NCBI GenBank assembly: GCA_038731605.1 | Contig: JAVYQP010000001.1 | Location: 62,001 to 126,000, forward strand | DNA length: 64,000 nucleotides | Direction: 5' to 3' | From: WYZ-LMO2 sp038731605 | GTDB taxonomy: Archaea; Halobacteriota; Archaeoglobi; Archaeoglobales; Archaeoglobaceae | Part shown: piece after piece, positions 8,602 to 17,109 of the stretch | How the letters are laid out: each line of letters opens with the position of its first letter | Position numbering within the stretch: the first letter of the stretch is position 1 | The notes under the pieces: model-generated | Databases searched by the model: none | What the model was told of the DNA's origin: nothing | What the model saw: the letters and a program-made list of their open reading frames with translations, nothing else | Made by a program: the position numbers and the translations under genes

Positions 8602-10089
8602 CTATCTCATGTGTTTGATCGAAACAATTTTTTCCTGCGTTCCAAACGGGTCCCTGAACTCCTGTTCGGGTTTGAACTTCAGCATCTTTTCGCCCCGGTT
8701 GTTCAGGTATTTTTCGAGCTCGAGATCGATCGTTGCTGGAACGTCAACACCAGCCTTTTGAAGCGCTGTCTTAAGAATTGCTTTAGCTTCGGAAGCCATC
8801 GCTATTGCATCGCCTAAGATTCTCATCGCCTCCTCTGGATTGTGGAAGCCATAGGAGTTCTCCGCCTGAATGAACACGTGCCTGTAAAACGCCTCTATGT
8901 ATAGCTCCTTCGCAATCTCGTATGCCTTTTCGTCTATCTCGACGCCCTCGCTCTTTGCTTTGTTTGCGATTTCGAACAGCTTCGCTGTCTCTGCCAACGT
9001 GTAGCCGGATCTTATCAGAAGGCTGATCGTCCTGTCTTGGATTTCGAAGACCCTCTGCTTTAACCACTCTTCGCTCTGCGTATGGCACTGCTTACAGGTT
9101 CTAAGATCCTTCTTCAATGGGCTCGTTATCCAGTGATCCGTTATCTTGTAACCGCCGATCTTCACGTATCCCATGTGGCAATCCGCACAAGCCACGCCTG
9201 CGAGCCAATGCGTTGAATTCCTTGCGTAGAGTTCGAACTCCGGATGCCTTATGAATCCGAGTTTGAAGCCCGTTACCTTCTGCGTCCACTCGTTGTAGGA
9301 TGCGTTCGATCTGATCACGGCTATTATCTTCTCGACGCTGATGTCGTCGAGCGATTTGCTGAGGTTCCATGATAGGAAGAGACCAACGGGTTTCATCTTC
9401 TCGTCCCTCGGGATTATGTAGGTCACGTGGCACTGTGCGCAGACGAGGCTCCGCATGAGCGACGTCGGCAGGTTCTCGGGATCGTATCCCATCTGCCTCA
9501 ATGCTTTACCGAGCGAGAAATCCCTGCTTATCTTCAGCGAGCCATCCGCTCTATGGCAGTCCGCACAGGAGTCGCCGAGCTCTCTGTGCTCCTCCGGAAT
9601 CCAGGCGAGGGCTTCGAAGTACGGCGTTCTATAGTAAGCTAAACCGTATTCTTTTTCGAGCTTCGGAGCGTATGGAGATTTACAGCTCAAACAAACCCCT
9701 CCTGGAGCCAATCTTGACTTATCGACCTCTATTTGATCTTTTACTCTGTAGTAATGACCCCTCGGGACGTTGTATTCTATTCCGAAGCCCCAGCCATGGT
9801 AAAGAAGCGCCAAATACGGGAACTCGGAAAGCTTGTCGTAGACGATTAGATCCTCGTCCCAGCCCTTCTGATACTTGCTCTTGTTCGCAGGCGACGGCTT
9901 CGAGTTCAGCATGAATCTCTCGTAGTGTAGCGGATACGCTTTCGCCCAAGCTGCGGGATCGAGCTCACCTTCGGGGATTTGGTAGTAAGCAGTTTTGAAC
10001 TCAACGCTTCTTTCTGGAGCGGTGCAAAGGATGAACAGCGCAAGCCCGAACAAAAGCATAGAATAAGCCAAAACTATACCGATCTTCAT
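8602..10089 (-). CDS. nrfA: Cytochrome c nitrite reductase, ammonia-forming, catalytic subunit
   Basis: A 495-residue pentaheme cytochrome that reduces nitrite to ammonium with six electrons, outside the membrane. An N-terminal hydrophobic segment (residues 5-22) is a signal or anchor. The active-site heme uses the diagnostic CLSCK (133-137) with lysine as ligand. Four other hemes are CADCH (175), CAQCH (217), CADCH (301) and CKQCH (332). The Tyr after the third heme (CHVTY) and the His in IRHPEFE match catalytic positions. Lysine-ligated NrfA may also reduce sulfite. ATGA coupling joins it to nrfH. Confidence 0.95.
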   Translation of the reverse strand: MKIGIVLAYSMLLFGLALFILCTAPERSVEFKTAYYQIPEGELDPAAWAKAYPLHYERFMLNSKPSPANKSKYQKGWDEDLIVYDKLSEFPYLALLYHGWGFGIEYNVPRGHYYRVKDQIEVDKSRLAPGGVCLSCKSPYAPKLEKEYGLAYYRTPYFEALAWIPEEHRELGDSCADCHRADGSLKISRDFSLGKALRQMGYDPENLPTSLMRSLVCAQCHVTYIIPRDEKMKPVGLFLSWNLSKSLDDISVEKIIAVIRSNASYNEWTQKVTGFKLGFIRHPEFELYARNSTHWLAGVACADCHMGYVKIGGYKITDHWITSPLKKDLRTCKQCHTQSEEWLKQRVFEIQDRTISLLIRSGYTLAETAKLFEIANKAKSEGVEIDEKAYEIAKELYIEAFYRHVFIQAENSYGFHNPEEAMRILGDAIAMASEAKAILKTALQKAGVDVPATIDLELEKYLNNRGEKMLKFKPEQEFRDPFGTQEKIVSIKHMR

Positions 10090-10490
10090 ATCCTCACCCC
10101 CGGAGTGTGCACGACTTTATGGCAGTTCCAACAGTCCCTGCTCACGTTCACAAGGCTCAGAACTTCGGAATGACATCTAAAACAGTTCTTCTTAACAATT
10201 TCTCCGTGCTTCAGGCTAACTCCGTCAACGGAATAAAAATAAAAACTGATATAATCGTTTAAACCGAGCCTGGCCTTCCAATAGTAATATTCGAACGCGT
10301 TTTCATGGGGTAAATGGCATTCGACGCACTTCACAGCTTTATGAGCGCTTTTCGCCCAGGAATACGCCTGATCCTCCATCACGTGACAAGAAGAGCAGAA
10401 CTCTGGCTCATCGGTTGTTTTTAAAGCGGTTGCTGTAACGATCAGAGCAACTACCATCGCTGTTAGTATCAGCAGATAAGACAGCTTCAT
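10086..10490 (-). CDS. nrfH: Tetraheme quinol dehydrogenase NrfH
   Basis: A 134-residue NapC/NirT-type cytochrome: one N-terminal membrane helix (residues 3-22) and four heme sites, CSSCH, CVECH, CFRCH and CWNCH. CSSCHVM fits NrfH, where the Met can ligate the first heme. It takes electrons from the menaquinol pool and hands them to NrfA. A GTTTATAAAC box at 10514-10523 is about 28 nt from the ATG, so transcription probably starts almost at the start codon, inside the 3' end of the neighbouring dehydrogenase gene. Confidence 0.92.
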   Translation of the reverse strand: MKLSYLLILTAMVVALIVTATALKTTDEPEFCSSCHVMEDQAYSWAKSAHKAVKCVECHLPHENAFEYYYWKARLGLNDYISFYFYSVDGVSLKHGEIVKKNCFRCHSEVLSLVNVSRDCWNCHKVVHTPGVRI

Positions 10491-10523
10491 TTATGTTTAA
10501 TCCTGCTATATCCGTTTATAAAC
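10491..10523 (-). promoter_or_regulatory. nrfHA promoter
   Basis: The palindromic GTTTATAAAC at 10514-10523 lies 28.5 nt from the A of the nrfH start codon, and its sequence overlaps the last codons of the upstream dehydrogenase. This gives nrfHA its own (near-)leaderless promoter although it follows a minus-strand operon. Confidence 0.55.
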
Positions 10524-11768
10524 TTTGTCCCGAAATTTTTCGAACTTGAACGCAACCTTTATCGCCTTCGACTCCTTTTTGTTTATCGCGCTCCAAAGAG
10601 CTTTCTTGTATTCCTCAAGGCTGAAAACGTGCGTTAAAAGCTCTGAAAAATCTCTGTTCTCTAAGATTTCGATCGCTATGTCAAACGTCCTTCTTCTCTC
10701 GCTTCCAAGCTCTTCATAACCGCATCCAAAAGTTCCAAGAACTTCGAGCTCTTTGGAAAAAATCGGTGCAAGGTCTAAACGAGTCTCGGAGACTGTTCCA
10801 GCGATCACAACTTTTCCAAGAGGTTTTGCAATCCTCAAAGCAGTATCAACAGCTTCAGCGGTGCCCACGCATTCGAAGACAACGTCGATTCCCCCACCAA
10901 CCAATACCCTTTGCCCCCTTGGAGGCTTGTAGACTCTACCGCCGATGAGCTTCGCAACCTCGTCTATTGGATCGCCAACGATGACTTCGTTTGCTCCAAA
11001 GCGTTTTGCGATCTCGACGAGCCTCTCGTTTCTCTCTATCCCTATGATCTCCCCTGAGAAACCAAGGTGTCTCAGGGCGCTTATCGTCATCAGCCCTATG
11101 ACTCCGCAACCGACTATAGCAACCCTTTGGGCTTCGGTTGGAAAAGCTCTCAAAGCAGAGTGGATTCCAATCGTCAAAGGCTCTGCAAAAATTGCGTTTT
11201 CGTCACCAACACTGTTGGGAAGCTTTATAAGCTGGGATTCGTGCGCAACGAAAAATTCAGCCCATCCGCCAGCGGTGTCTCTGCAAGTTCCGGTGAAGAT
11301 GCCCGGCGAAATGACACCGATGTCGGTGTTGTGGCAAACCGCAAAATGCCCCTTTTTACAAGCTTCGCACAGCTCGAGTCTCCGCACTCTGCATGGAAGA
11401 GCGGGATCGAGAACAACTCTGTCGCCAGGCTGAAGATCTTTGACGTCTTTTCCGACCTCTTCAACAACTCCAACAACTTCATGACCCGGAATTAGCGGGA
11501 AGGAGACACGAGGATACAGGTAAAAGCTCTCTGAAAGTGTGATGAGTCTAACGTCTGACCCGCAGATTCCGCATAGCTTAGTTCTAACCTTCACCCAATC
11601 TTCCGCCGGCAGTCTCGGTTCTGGATAGTCTTGGTAGTATTTGACTATCGAGAAAGCGCTGTAGTAAGCGGACTTCGAGAGTTTAGATAGGAGCAATGTG
11701 AGTCCAGCCCTCAGCAAGCTGAATTCAAGAACGATCGCCCGCATACCTCTGAAGGTTGCAACCTTCAA
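10506..11768 (-). CDS. Zinc-dependent alcohol dehydrogenase family protein (MDR)
   Basis: A 420-residue medium-chain dehydrogenase if it starts at the TTG at 11768 (KVATFRGM is a typical MDR start); ATG 11744 is an alternative. The catalytic zinc ligands are in CGICGSD and PGHEVVG; structural-zinc-type cysteines lie in CRVRRLELCEACKKGHFAVC; the NAD-binding Rossmann motif is VGCGVIGL. About 25 extra residues between GMRAIVLEF and the first conserved block make it longer than the usual 350. The substrate is unknown. It overlaps the acetolactate-synthase-like gene by 44 nt, so the two act together. Confidence 0.85.
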   Translation of the reverse strand: MKVATFRGMRAIVLEFSLLRAGLTLLLSKLSKSAYYSAFSIVKYYQDYPEPRLPAEDWVKVRTKLCGICGSDVRLITLSESFYLYPRVSFPLIPGHEVVGVVEEVGKDVKDLQPGDRVVLDPALPCRVRRLELCEACKKGHFAVCHNTDIGVISPGIFTGTCRDTAGGWAEFFVAHESQLIKLPNSVGDENAIFAEPLTIGIHSALRAFPTEAQRVAIVGCGVIGLMTISALRHLGFSGEIIGIERNERLVEIAKRFGANEVIVGDPIDEVAKLIGGRVYKPPRGQRVLVGGGIDVVFECVGTAEAVDTALRIAKPLGKVVIAGTVSETRLDLAPIFSKELEVLGTFGCGYEELGSERRRTFDIAIEILENRDFSELLTHVFSLEEYKKALWSAINKKESKAIKVAFKFEKFRDKVYKRI

Positions 11769-13464
11769 GCCATAGTATTCCCAACGTTATTAAGTCGGGC
11801 GGGCTGAGATTTACCTCGTGCGAAATCTTTACATCGAGCAAAGCTGGTTTTTCAGTGCTTTCAGCTTTGTCGAGTGAGTAGGCAATATCCTCAGGCTCCT
11901 CTACTCTGATCCCAAGCCATCCCATCGCTTCTGCGACTTTGTCGTATCTTACATCGCCGAAATCAACGCCAACGTATCTCCCACCGCATATAGCCTTTTG
12001 AGCACCTTTTATCATCCCCCAAGCACCGTCGTTCATCACAATCGCAGTAACCTTCACTTTTTCCCTGCTCGCAGTCTCCAGCTCTTGCATCGTGCAACCA
12101 AATGCTCCGTCGCCGGTTATTAGATAAACTGGCCTGTCTGGATTTGCGAGCTTCGCCCCTATTGCGTAAGGAAGCCCCGTGCCAAGGTGTCCGGAATCCG
12201 CGGCCCATAGGAATGTGTTTGGCTCGTAGATGCGGTTCAAGTAATAAGCCCAAACCGCAGTATTTCCGCCATCGATGCAGGCGATCGCATTTCTTGGGTA
12301 GAACTCCCTTACCTCCTTTATCACCCTCAGCGGATGTATTGGCTTCTCCTTCGACTCCGCTTGCTTAAGAAATTCCGCAAGCCACTCCTCTTGGATCTTC
12401 TTGAACTCTTTCAGCTTCTCGCTCGGCTCCCTTTTCTCTCCGAGTTTCTTCACTTCTCTCAGCAGTAGCTTCAAAGTCTCCTTTGCGTCCCCGAGTATTG
12501 CCAAATCAACGGGTCTGTTTAAGGCTATCATTTCAGCCTCTATGTCTATCTGTATCGTTTTCTGCACCTCAGGATCTCCCCAGCCCGGTGGTCTCCCCCA
12601 GAAGTCCGTGTCCCCAAGCTTACTGCCAACGACGAGCACGACGTCTGCGGAGTTCTGTGCAGCTATCGCAGCTGGGCTTGATGGGATCAAAGCCAATGGA
12701 TGATCCTCCGGGATCGCTCCACGAGCGGACATGCTTGTTGTGACAACCGCACCGAGATACTCTGCAAGCTCTCTCAGCTCTCCCCAAGCTTTAGCCCTTA
12801 AAACTCCTCCACCCGCATGGATCAACGGCATTTCTGCGTTGTAGAGCATTTCAGCGGCTTTCTTCACAAGTTCTGGATTGCCAACGGGTTTCTCTATCGC
12901 TCTATACCTCTCTGGGGGATAGATTCCAGCGTATTCTTCCTCAGCATCGTTGAAGAGAACGTCTGAAGGCAAGTCGAGGTGCACTGGACCTTGTCTCCCG
13001 GAAAGAGCAACCCTGATTGCTCTTTGCAATAGCTCGGGAATTCTCTGCCAGTGATAAACGACAGCGCTCCACTTCGTTATCGGCTTCAGGAGATGATACT
13101 GATCGAGCGCTTGCATCGAACCACGGTCGGGGTAGCTTTTCCACGTTTGGTTTTGTGCGGTGATCACGAGCATCGGGATTCCATCTGCATACGCAGGATA
13201 AACTCCGGGGACTAAATCCGCCCCTCCGGGACCAACGGTTCCGATGCATACCCCTATTTCTCCACTAACCCTTGCGTAAGCATCAGCCATGCTCGCAGCA
13301 GCTTGTTCGTGCCTACAATTAACGAATCTCATCCCCTCTTTTTCACCAATTCTCTTGATTGCATCTAAAATCGGGAGGAGCTGAGCTCCGGGGACACCAA
13401 AGACGTATTTCACCCTTTCCTTTAAAAGACACTTCACGAGCAACTCCCCACCCGAGATCGGCAT
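11725..13464 (-). CDS. Thiamine-diphosphate enzyme, acetolactate-synthase-like
   Basis: A 579-residue TPP enzyme with the three-domain layout of acetohydroxyacid synthase. The catalytic glutamate is in CRHEQAAASMADAYAR, and GDGAFG...MNDGAWG is the TPP/Mg motif. The C-terminus carries an unusual extension after HEVNLSPPD. Genuine IlvB is normally next to the IlvN regulatory subunit; here the neighbours are a saccharopine-dehydrogenase-like and an alcohol-dehydrogenase-like gene, so another decarboxylase or carboligase reaction is likely. Start ATG 13464 follows GAGGTGAT. Confidence 0.8.
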   Translation of the reverse strand: MPISGGELLVKCLLKERVKYVFGVPGAQLLPILDAIKRIGEKEGMRFVNCRHEQAAASMADAYARVSGEIGVCIGTVGPGGADLVPGVYPAYADGIPMLVITAQNQTWKSYPDRGSMQALDQYHLLKPITKWSAVVYHWQRIPELLQRAIRVALSGRQGPVHLDLPSDVLFNDAEEEYAGIYPPERYRAIEKPVGNPELVKKAAEMLYNAEMPLIHAGGGVLRAKAWGELRELAEYLGAVVTTSMSARGAIPEDHPLALIPSSPAAIAAQNSADVVLVVGSKLGDTDFWGRPPGWGDPEVQKTIQIDIEAEMIALNRPVDLAILGDAKETLKLLLREVKKLGEKREPSEKLKEFKKIQEEWLAEFLKQAESKEKPIHPLRVIKEVREFYPRNAIACIDGGNTAVWAYYLNRIYEPNTFLWAADSGHLGTGLPYAIGAKLANPDRPVYLITGDGAFGCTMQELETASREKVKVTAIVMNDGAWGMIKGAQKAICGGRYVGVDFGDVRYDKVAEAMGWLGIRVEEPEDIAYSLDKAESTEKPALLDVKISHEVNLSPPDLITLGILWLEGCNLQRYAGDRS

Positions 13465-13480
13465 CGAATCACCTCTCGGC

Positions 13481-14656
13481 TCATAAGCTATAACTCCTGA
13501 TCTCGGTGCACTCGATCTTCGACATCTTTTTGACCTCTGAGATCACTTTGTTGGGATCAACGACCTTAGCCTCGGGCGGAAAAACGCCTTTCGGCATCTC
13601 ACCCTTTGCGAGCTCCAAAGCGCCAACAGCGCAAGGTAAAGCGGTCGCCTGTGCGGAATCTTTGAACGCAATACCGTATTCCATCACGTGGCTCTCTCCA
13701 TCTTTCTTCCCTTTTATCCTCACTCCCAAGCCCATGCCCATAAGCGAGTAATCACCAAGTCTCTCGTAGATCTTTGCTAATGTGTTTTGGAGCTCTTCTG
13801 CGGGAACAAGCTGGTTCAGAGACATCGCTATTGCAACCGCTATCTCGATTGCCTTGAACTGCTGTCCTCGCAAGCTTACGATTCCCTCACCAGTTAAACC
13901 GAGCTGGGCGAAGACTTTTGCAATCTCGTTCAGTTCCGAAGGCCAAACTCCGCCTTTGTTGAAGACGTTCTTCGCTTTTATGTATCTCGGGATCGTTATG
14001 GGCTCAGGGTGTCCAACGATCGCAACTTCCCAAGTTCCAATCGGTTCCGGGAAATCGAAGTTCTCAGCTTCCGAAAGAGCTTTTTCGTCCACCCAATCCC
14101 CATTTTTGAACACCTTCACGTTGCCCGTGATCGCATGGAAAAAGTGCTCTATTATCGCATTTCCCATCGTTGGATCGATTGCAGTCCAAACCCAATATGT
14201 TCCGATCTCCTCGACTTCATCCATTTTTTCAGCACCAACGCTCGCCAAAACGTTCGTAATCCCAGGAGTTGCACCCATCCCGACGATCGCAGTTACGCCC
14301 TTTTCCCTCGCAATTCTATCGAGCGAAAGCCCCTCCAGCGTGGAATCGTAGTCGTCGTTTATGTCCACATAGCTAATCCCAGCGGTGAGCGCAGTTTTGA
14401 GCACATGCACTCCAAACTTGTAAAATGGTCCCACAGCGTTCACGACAACGTCTTTTCCTTTCAGGATCTCCAAAAGTTCCCCAGAACGGGTAACCTCTGC
14501 TTTAACGAAATCCACTCCCCTCTCATTTGCGATCTGTTGCCCCCTAATTTCGTTGATGTCTGCAACCGTTACCTCAGCTGAAGCGTCGAGCCTTAGAATC
14601 TCGTCAACGATCCTCGAACCTATATGCCCAGCTCCACCCAAAACAACAATTTTCAT
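13481..14656 (-). CDS. Saccharopine dehydrogenase-family oxidoreductase
   Basis: A 391-residue NAD(P)-binding protein. The start at ATG 14656 is chosen because it opens MKIVVLGGAGHIGSRI, the Rossmann loop; longer frames upstream have no support. The middle contains GMGATPGITNVLA and a dimer/substrate domain typical of the Lys9-like family. The gene leads a three-gene operon with the acetolactate-synthase-like (16 nt gap) and alcohol-dehydrogenase-like genes. The reaction is unknown; an amino- or oxo-acid substrate is a guess. TTTAAA at 14679-14684 is 25.5 nt from the ATG, so the mRNA is likely leaderless. Confidence 0.82.
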   Translation of the reverse strand: MKIVVLGGAGHIGSRIVDEILRLDASAEVTVADINEIRGQQIANERGVDFVKAEVTRSGELLEILKGKDVVVNAVGPFYKFGVHVLKTALTAGISYVDINDDYDSTLEGLSLDRIAREKGVTAIVGMGATPGITNVLASVGAEKMDEVEEIGTYWVWTAIDPTMGNAIIEHFFHAITGNVKVFKNGDWVDEKALSEAENFDFPEPIGTWEVAIVGHPEPITIPRYIKAKNVFNKGGVWPSELNEIAKVFAQLGLTGEGIVSLRGQQFKAIEIAVAIAMSLNQLVPAEELQNTLAKIYERLGDYSLMGMGLGVRIKGKKDGESHVMEYGIAFKDSAQATALPCAVGALELAKGEMPKGVFPPEAKVVDPNKVISEVKKMSKIECTEIRSYSL

Positions 14657-14730
14657 AAAAAAACGTGAGCCACAAAGATTTAAAGCTTTTTGATCACAAC
14701 CGCTTAATACACCGCAAAGTATCGTTGAGC
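14657..14730. promoter_or_regulatory. Divergent promoters, both leaderless type
   Basis: Two separate boxes are present. TTTAAA (14679-14684) lies 25.5 nt from the minus-strand ATG at 14656. CTTAAT (14703-14708) lies 25.5 nt from the plus-strand ATG at 14731. No ribosome-binding site precedes either ATG, so both genes should start on leaderless mRNA. Confidence 0.6.
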
Positions 14731-15144
14731 ATGAAAGGCGAAATCCTTGCATTGCTCGCAGCGACTCTTTGGGGAATTGCACCAATCCTCGACAGATATG
14801 CGCTTCAAGAAATCTCAGTCTACCCAGCGATAGTGATAAGGGCATTTGGTGGATTTGTTGCAATATTCTTGCTCTCCTTAGCTTTGAAGAACCTCGAAAT
14901 GACCGCATCTAAGGCGATCCTTCTCCTTCTAATTTCGGGAGCGATAAGCGGAGCTTTTGCGATGATTCTATACTTCGAATCCCTGAAGAGCATTGGAGCG
15001 AGCAAGGCGGTTGCGATAACCGCAGTTTACCCAATGATCACGGCGTTGCTTTCTGTGATTTTTCTGGCTGAAGCATTATCTGCGAGGGTGCTCTTGGGGA
15101 TAGTGTTAATAGTCATCGGGATAATTTTGGTCAGCGAGGTGTAG
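14731..15144 (+). CDS. EamA/DMT-family transporter, single-repeat
   Basis: A 137-residue hydrophobic protein with about five membrane segments and an EamA start, LLAATLWGIAPILDRYAL. Most DMT permeases have two EamA repeats (about 300 residues); this one has a single repeat, so it likely dimerises like SMR-sized transporters. The substrate is not predictable. It ends 2 nt before the next gene, suggesting co-transcription. An ATG 22 codons upstream in the same frame was rejected because it has no promoter at the right spacing. Confidence 0.8.
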   Translation: MKGEILALLAATLWGIAPILDRYALQEISVYPAIVIRAFGGFVAIFLLSLALKNLEMTASKAILLLLISGAISGAFAMILYFESLKSIGASKAVAITAVYPMITALLSVIFLAEALSARVLLGIVLIVIGIILVSEV

Positions 15145-15146
15145 CC

Positions 15147-16460
15147 ATGGATCTCGAAGGATATGCGAGAAAGATGTTGGCGAAGAAGAGCGAGGAGGAA
15201 GTTGAAAAAATGCTTGCGGAGAGAATAGCTGAGATAAAGGATTGGGATCTTGATAAGGCTCTCTCTTGGGCTAAAGCGGTTGTTTTGGAGGTGAAGAACG
15301 CATACTCAAAGACGAACTGGCTTCTCGATTACTACCGCACCGGAGTCACAATGGGAACCTTTGGCGTTGGAAGCAGGGGAAGAGGGGACTTCTACGTCCA
15401 CTCGAAGATCGGAGAAATAAGCGGTGTCTCCGCAGTTCTATCGCCGAGAGATCTCGACGATGCGGGAGTTGTTGAGAGGAATGGACTCTACATCACAGTT
15501 GCGGTCGATGGAATTCACTCTCGTTTAAGTGAGTTCCCGTTCGTTGCGGGGTTCCATGTTACGAGGGCTGCGATGAGGGATGTTTACGTAAAGGGCGCAG
15601 AACCGGTTGCGGTTTTTTCCGATATACACATCGCTGACGACGGTGATGTTAGCAAGATCTTCGACCACATCGCTGGAATTGCGACGGTTTGCGAAGCTAC
15701 GAACGTGCCACTCGTCGCTGGCTCAACGCTTAGAATCGGAGGAGACATGGTCATCGGAGAGCGTATGACAGGTTGCGTTGGTTGCGTTGGTGTTGCAACG
15801 CACATACTGCCGAGGAGGAATGCAAAGGAAGGAGATCTAATTCTTTTAACCGAAGGTGCGGGAGGAGGAACGATAACGACGACTGCGATTTACTACGGGA
15901 TGCACGAAGTCATCGAAGAAACGATAAATTTGGACTTCATAAAAGCGGTGAGGGCGATCTTTTCCTCGAATCTCGTTCCAAAGATCCACTCGATGAGCGA
16001 TGTTACGAACGGCGGGATAAGAGGGGACGCAGAGGAGATTGCAAAAACTGCGAAAAAGAGTTTAGTGTTCGATTTCGAGAAGTTAAGAAAGTCTGTGAAT
16101 CCAAAGGTGCTAAAAATGCTTGAGGAATTGAAGATCGATTTCATGGGTGTTTCAACCGATTCGCTCATGATCATTTGTCCGGAGAATGTTGCCAAGGATG
16201 TTAAGAAAGCTGTGAGGGCTGTGAACGTGAAAATCGAGGAAGTCGGCTGGGTTGAAAGCGGTGAAGGCGCTTACGTGATTGAGGACAACCTTAGAAGGGA
16301 GATAAAGCCGAGGTTTAGGGAATCCGCATACACGCCACTGAAAAAAGTTGTGGGCGAAGAAACTCCAAGGGATTTTGAGGAGATGAGAAGAAAAATCGAC
16401 GAGGCGGTTTTGAAGGCAATAGAGAAGAAAAAGAAGGTTCTCGAAAAGCTCAGAGTTTAA
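15147..16460 (+). CDS. AIR synthase-related (PurM/HypE-like) protein
   Basis: A 437-residue member of the PurM/HypE/SelD ATP-binding superfamily. GTFGVGSRGRGDFYVH replaces the usual glycine-rich phosphate loop; VAVDGIHSRL, YVKGAEPVAVFSDIHIADDGD, EGAGGGTITTT and DVTNGGIRGD are family motifs. An N-terminal helical region of about 60 residues and a basic C-terminal helix extend it. It is not PurM, whose length and context differ, and it could act in cofactor or hydrogenase maturation. It may form a unit with the small transporter 2 nt upstream. Confidence 0.75.
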   Translation: MDLEGYARKMLAKKSEEEVEKMLAERIAEIKDWDLDKALSWAKAVVLEVKNAYSKTNWLLDYYRTGVTMGTFGVGSRGRGDFYVHSKIGEISGVSAVLSPRDLDDAGVVERNGLYITVAVDGIHSRLSEFPFVAGFHVTRAAMRDVYVKGAEPVAVFSDIHIADDGDVSKIFDHIAGIATVCEATNVPLVAGSTLRIGGDMVIGERMTGCVGCVGVATHILPRRNAKEGDLILLTEGAGGGTITTTAIYYGMHEVIEETINLDFIKAVRAIFSSNLVPKIHSMSDVTNGGIRGDAEEIAKTAKKSLVFDFEKLRKSVNPKVLKMLEELKIDFMGVSTDSLMIICPENVAKDVKKAVRAVNVKIEEVGWVESGEGAYVIEDNLRREIKPRFRESAYTPLKKVVGEETPRDFEEMRRKIDEAVLKAIEKKKKVLEKLRV

Positions 16461-16520
16461 CATCGCTCATCTCTGATTATTTTGGCAATTTATTATTTTG
16501 CATATTGCTAACATGGAAAA

Positions 16521-16559
16521 GTTTATATCCCATCATCACGAAGGTTGTCGGTGATCGAA
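16521..16559 (+). promoter_or_regulatory. Promoter of the DUF2589-type operon with micro-leader
   Basis: TTTATA at 16522-16527 (centre 16524.5) predicts a transcription start at G16550. The leader would be exactly GGTGATCGAA, ten bases, before ATG 16560. GGTGATC complements the 16S rRNA 3' end, so the transcript starts with its ribosome-binding site. Confidence 0.6.
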
Positions 16560-17105
16560 ATGGCGAACATACCCGCAGAGCTCTCCGCTCTGCCCTTGGA
16601 AAGCCTTATAGGGAAGCCCTTAGAAGCTGCGGTTAGGGCACAAGCCTACGCAGCGATGACGACAGCGAGGTTTGTTCAGGAAGTTGGGTTGGACGATGAT
16701 GGGAACGTGAAGAGTGTGGTGTTTAAGTTCAAAAGAAAGACGCTCGATCCAGACAGCGGAGAGGTCAAGGAAGAAGATACGACGATCGAAGCACCACTGT
16801 TGACGATTTTGCCAGTGCCCTTCATAAGGATCAAGGACATGACGGTTAATTTCAAGTTCATAATAAAAACAACCGATGTTGACACGTCTCAGCACGATTT
16901 TTCAACGAAGCTATCCGCAAAAGCTGGATGGGGATGGGGGAGTGTTAAGCTTACTGCGAGCTACGGATACAAGAGAGAAACGAGGTCGCAGGTCGACAGA
17001 AGTGCGGAGCTCGAGATTGTAGTTAACGCAGTTCAGGACGAGATGCCCGAGGGGTTAAGGACACTGCTCACGATTCTGAGGGAGTCGATGGCTCCAGCCA
17101 AGTGA
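16560..17105 (+). CDS. DUF2589-family protein A
   Basis: A 181-residue protein without signal or membrane segment. It has the layout I recognise as DUF2589: an N-terminal helix (PLESLIGKPLEAAVRAQAYAAMTTARFV), a beta region around SVVFKFKR, the core APLLTILPVPFIRIKDMTVNFKF, then a Gly/Trp-rich stretch SAKAGWGWGSVKLTASYGY and a C-terminal helix after MPEGL. ATG 16560 is chosen over TTG 16545 and GTG 16551 because it lies 10 nt after the predicted transcript start. Function is unknown. It is the first of three co-directional genes. Confidence 0.75.
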   Translation: MANIPAELSALPLESLIGKPLEAAVRAQAYAAMTTARFVQEVGLDDDGNVKSVVFKFKRKTLDPDSGEVKEEDTTIEAPLLTILPVPFIRIKDMTVNFKFIIKTTDVDTSQHDFSTKLSAKAGWGWGSVKLTASYGYKRETRSQVDRSAELEIVVNAVQDEMPEGLRTLLTILRESMAPAK

Positions 17106-17109
17106 TCCC

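Noticed and set aside
11725..13464. Assignment of the TPP enzyme as the biosynthetic acetolactate synthase IlvB
   Set aside because: No IlvN subunit, unusual C-terminus and unrelated operon partners; kept as acetolactate-synthase-like only.
14657..14908. 84-residue N-terminal extension of the saccharopine-dehydrogenase-like protein
   Set aside because: The Rossmann motif begins at ATG 14656, a TATA box lies 25.5 nt upstream, and the extension covers the divergent transporter start.
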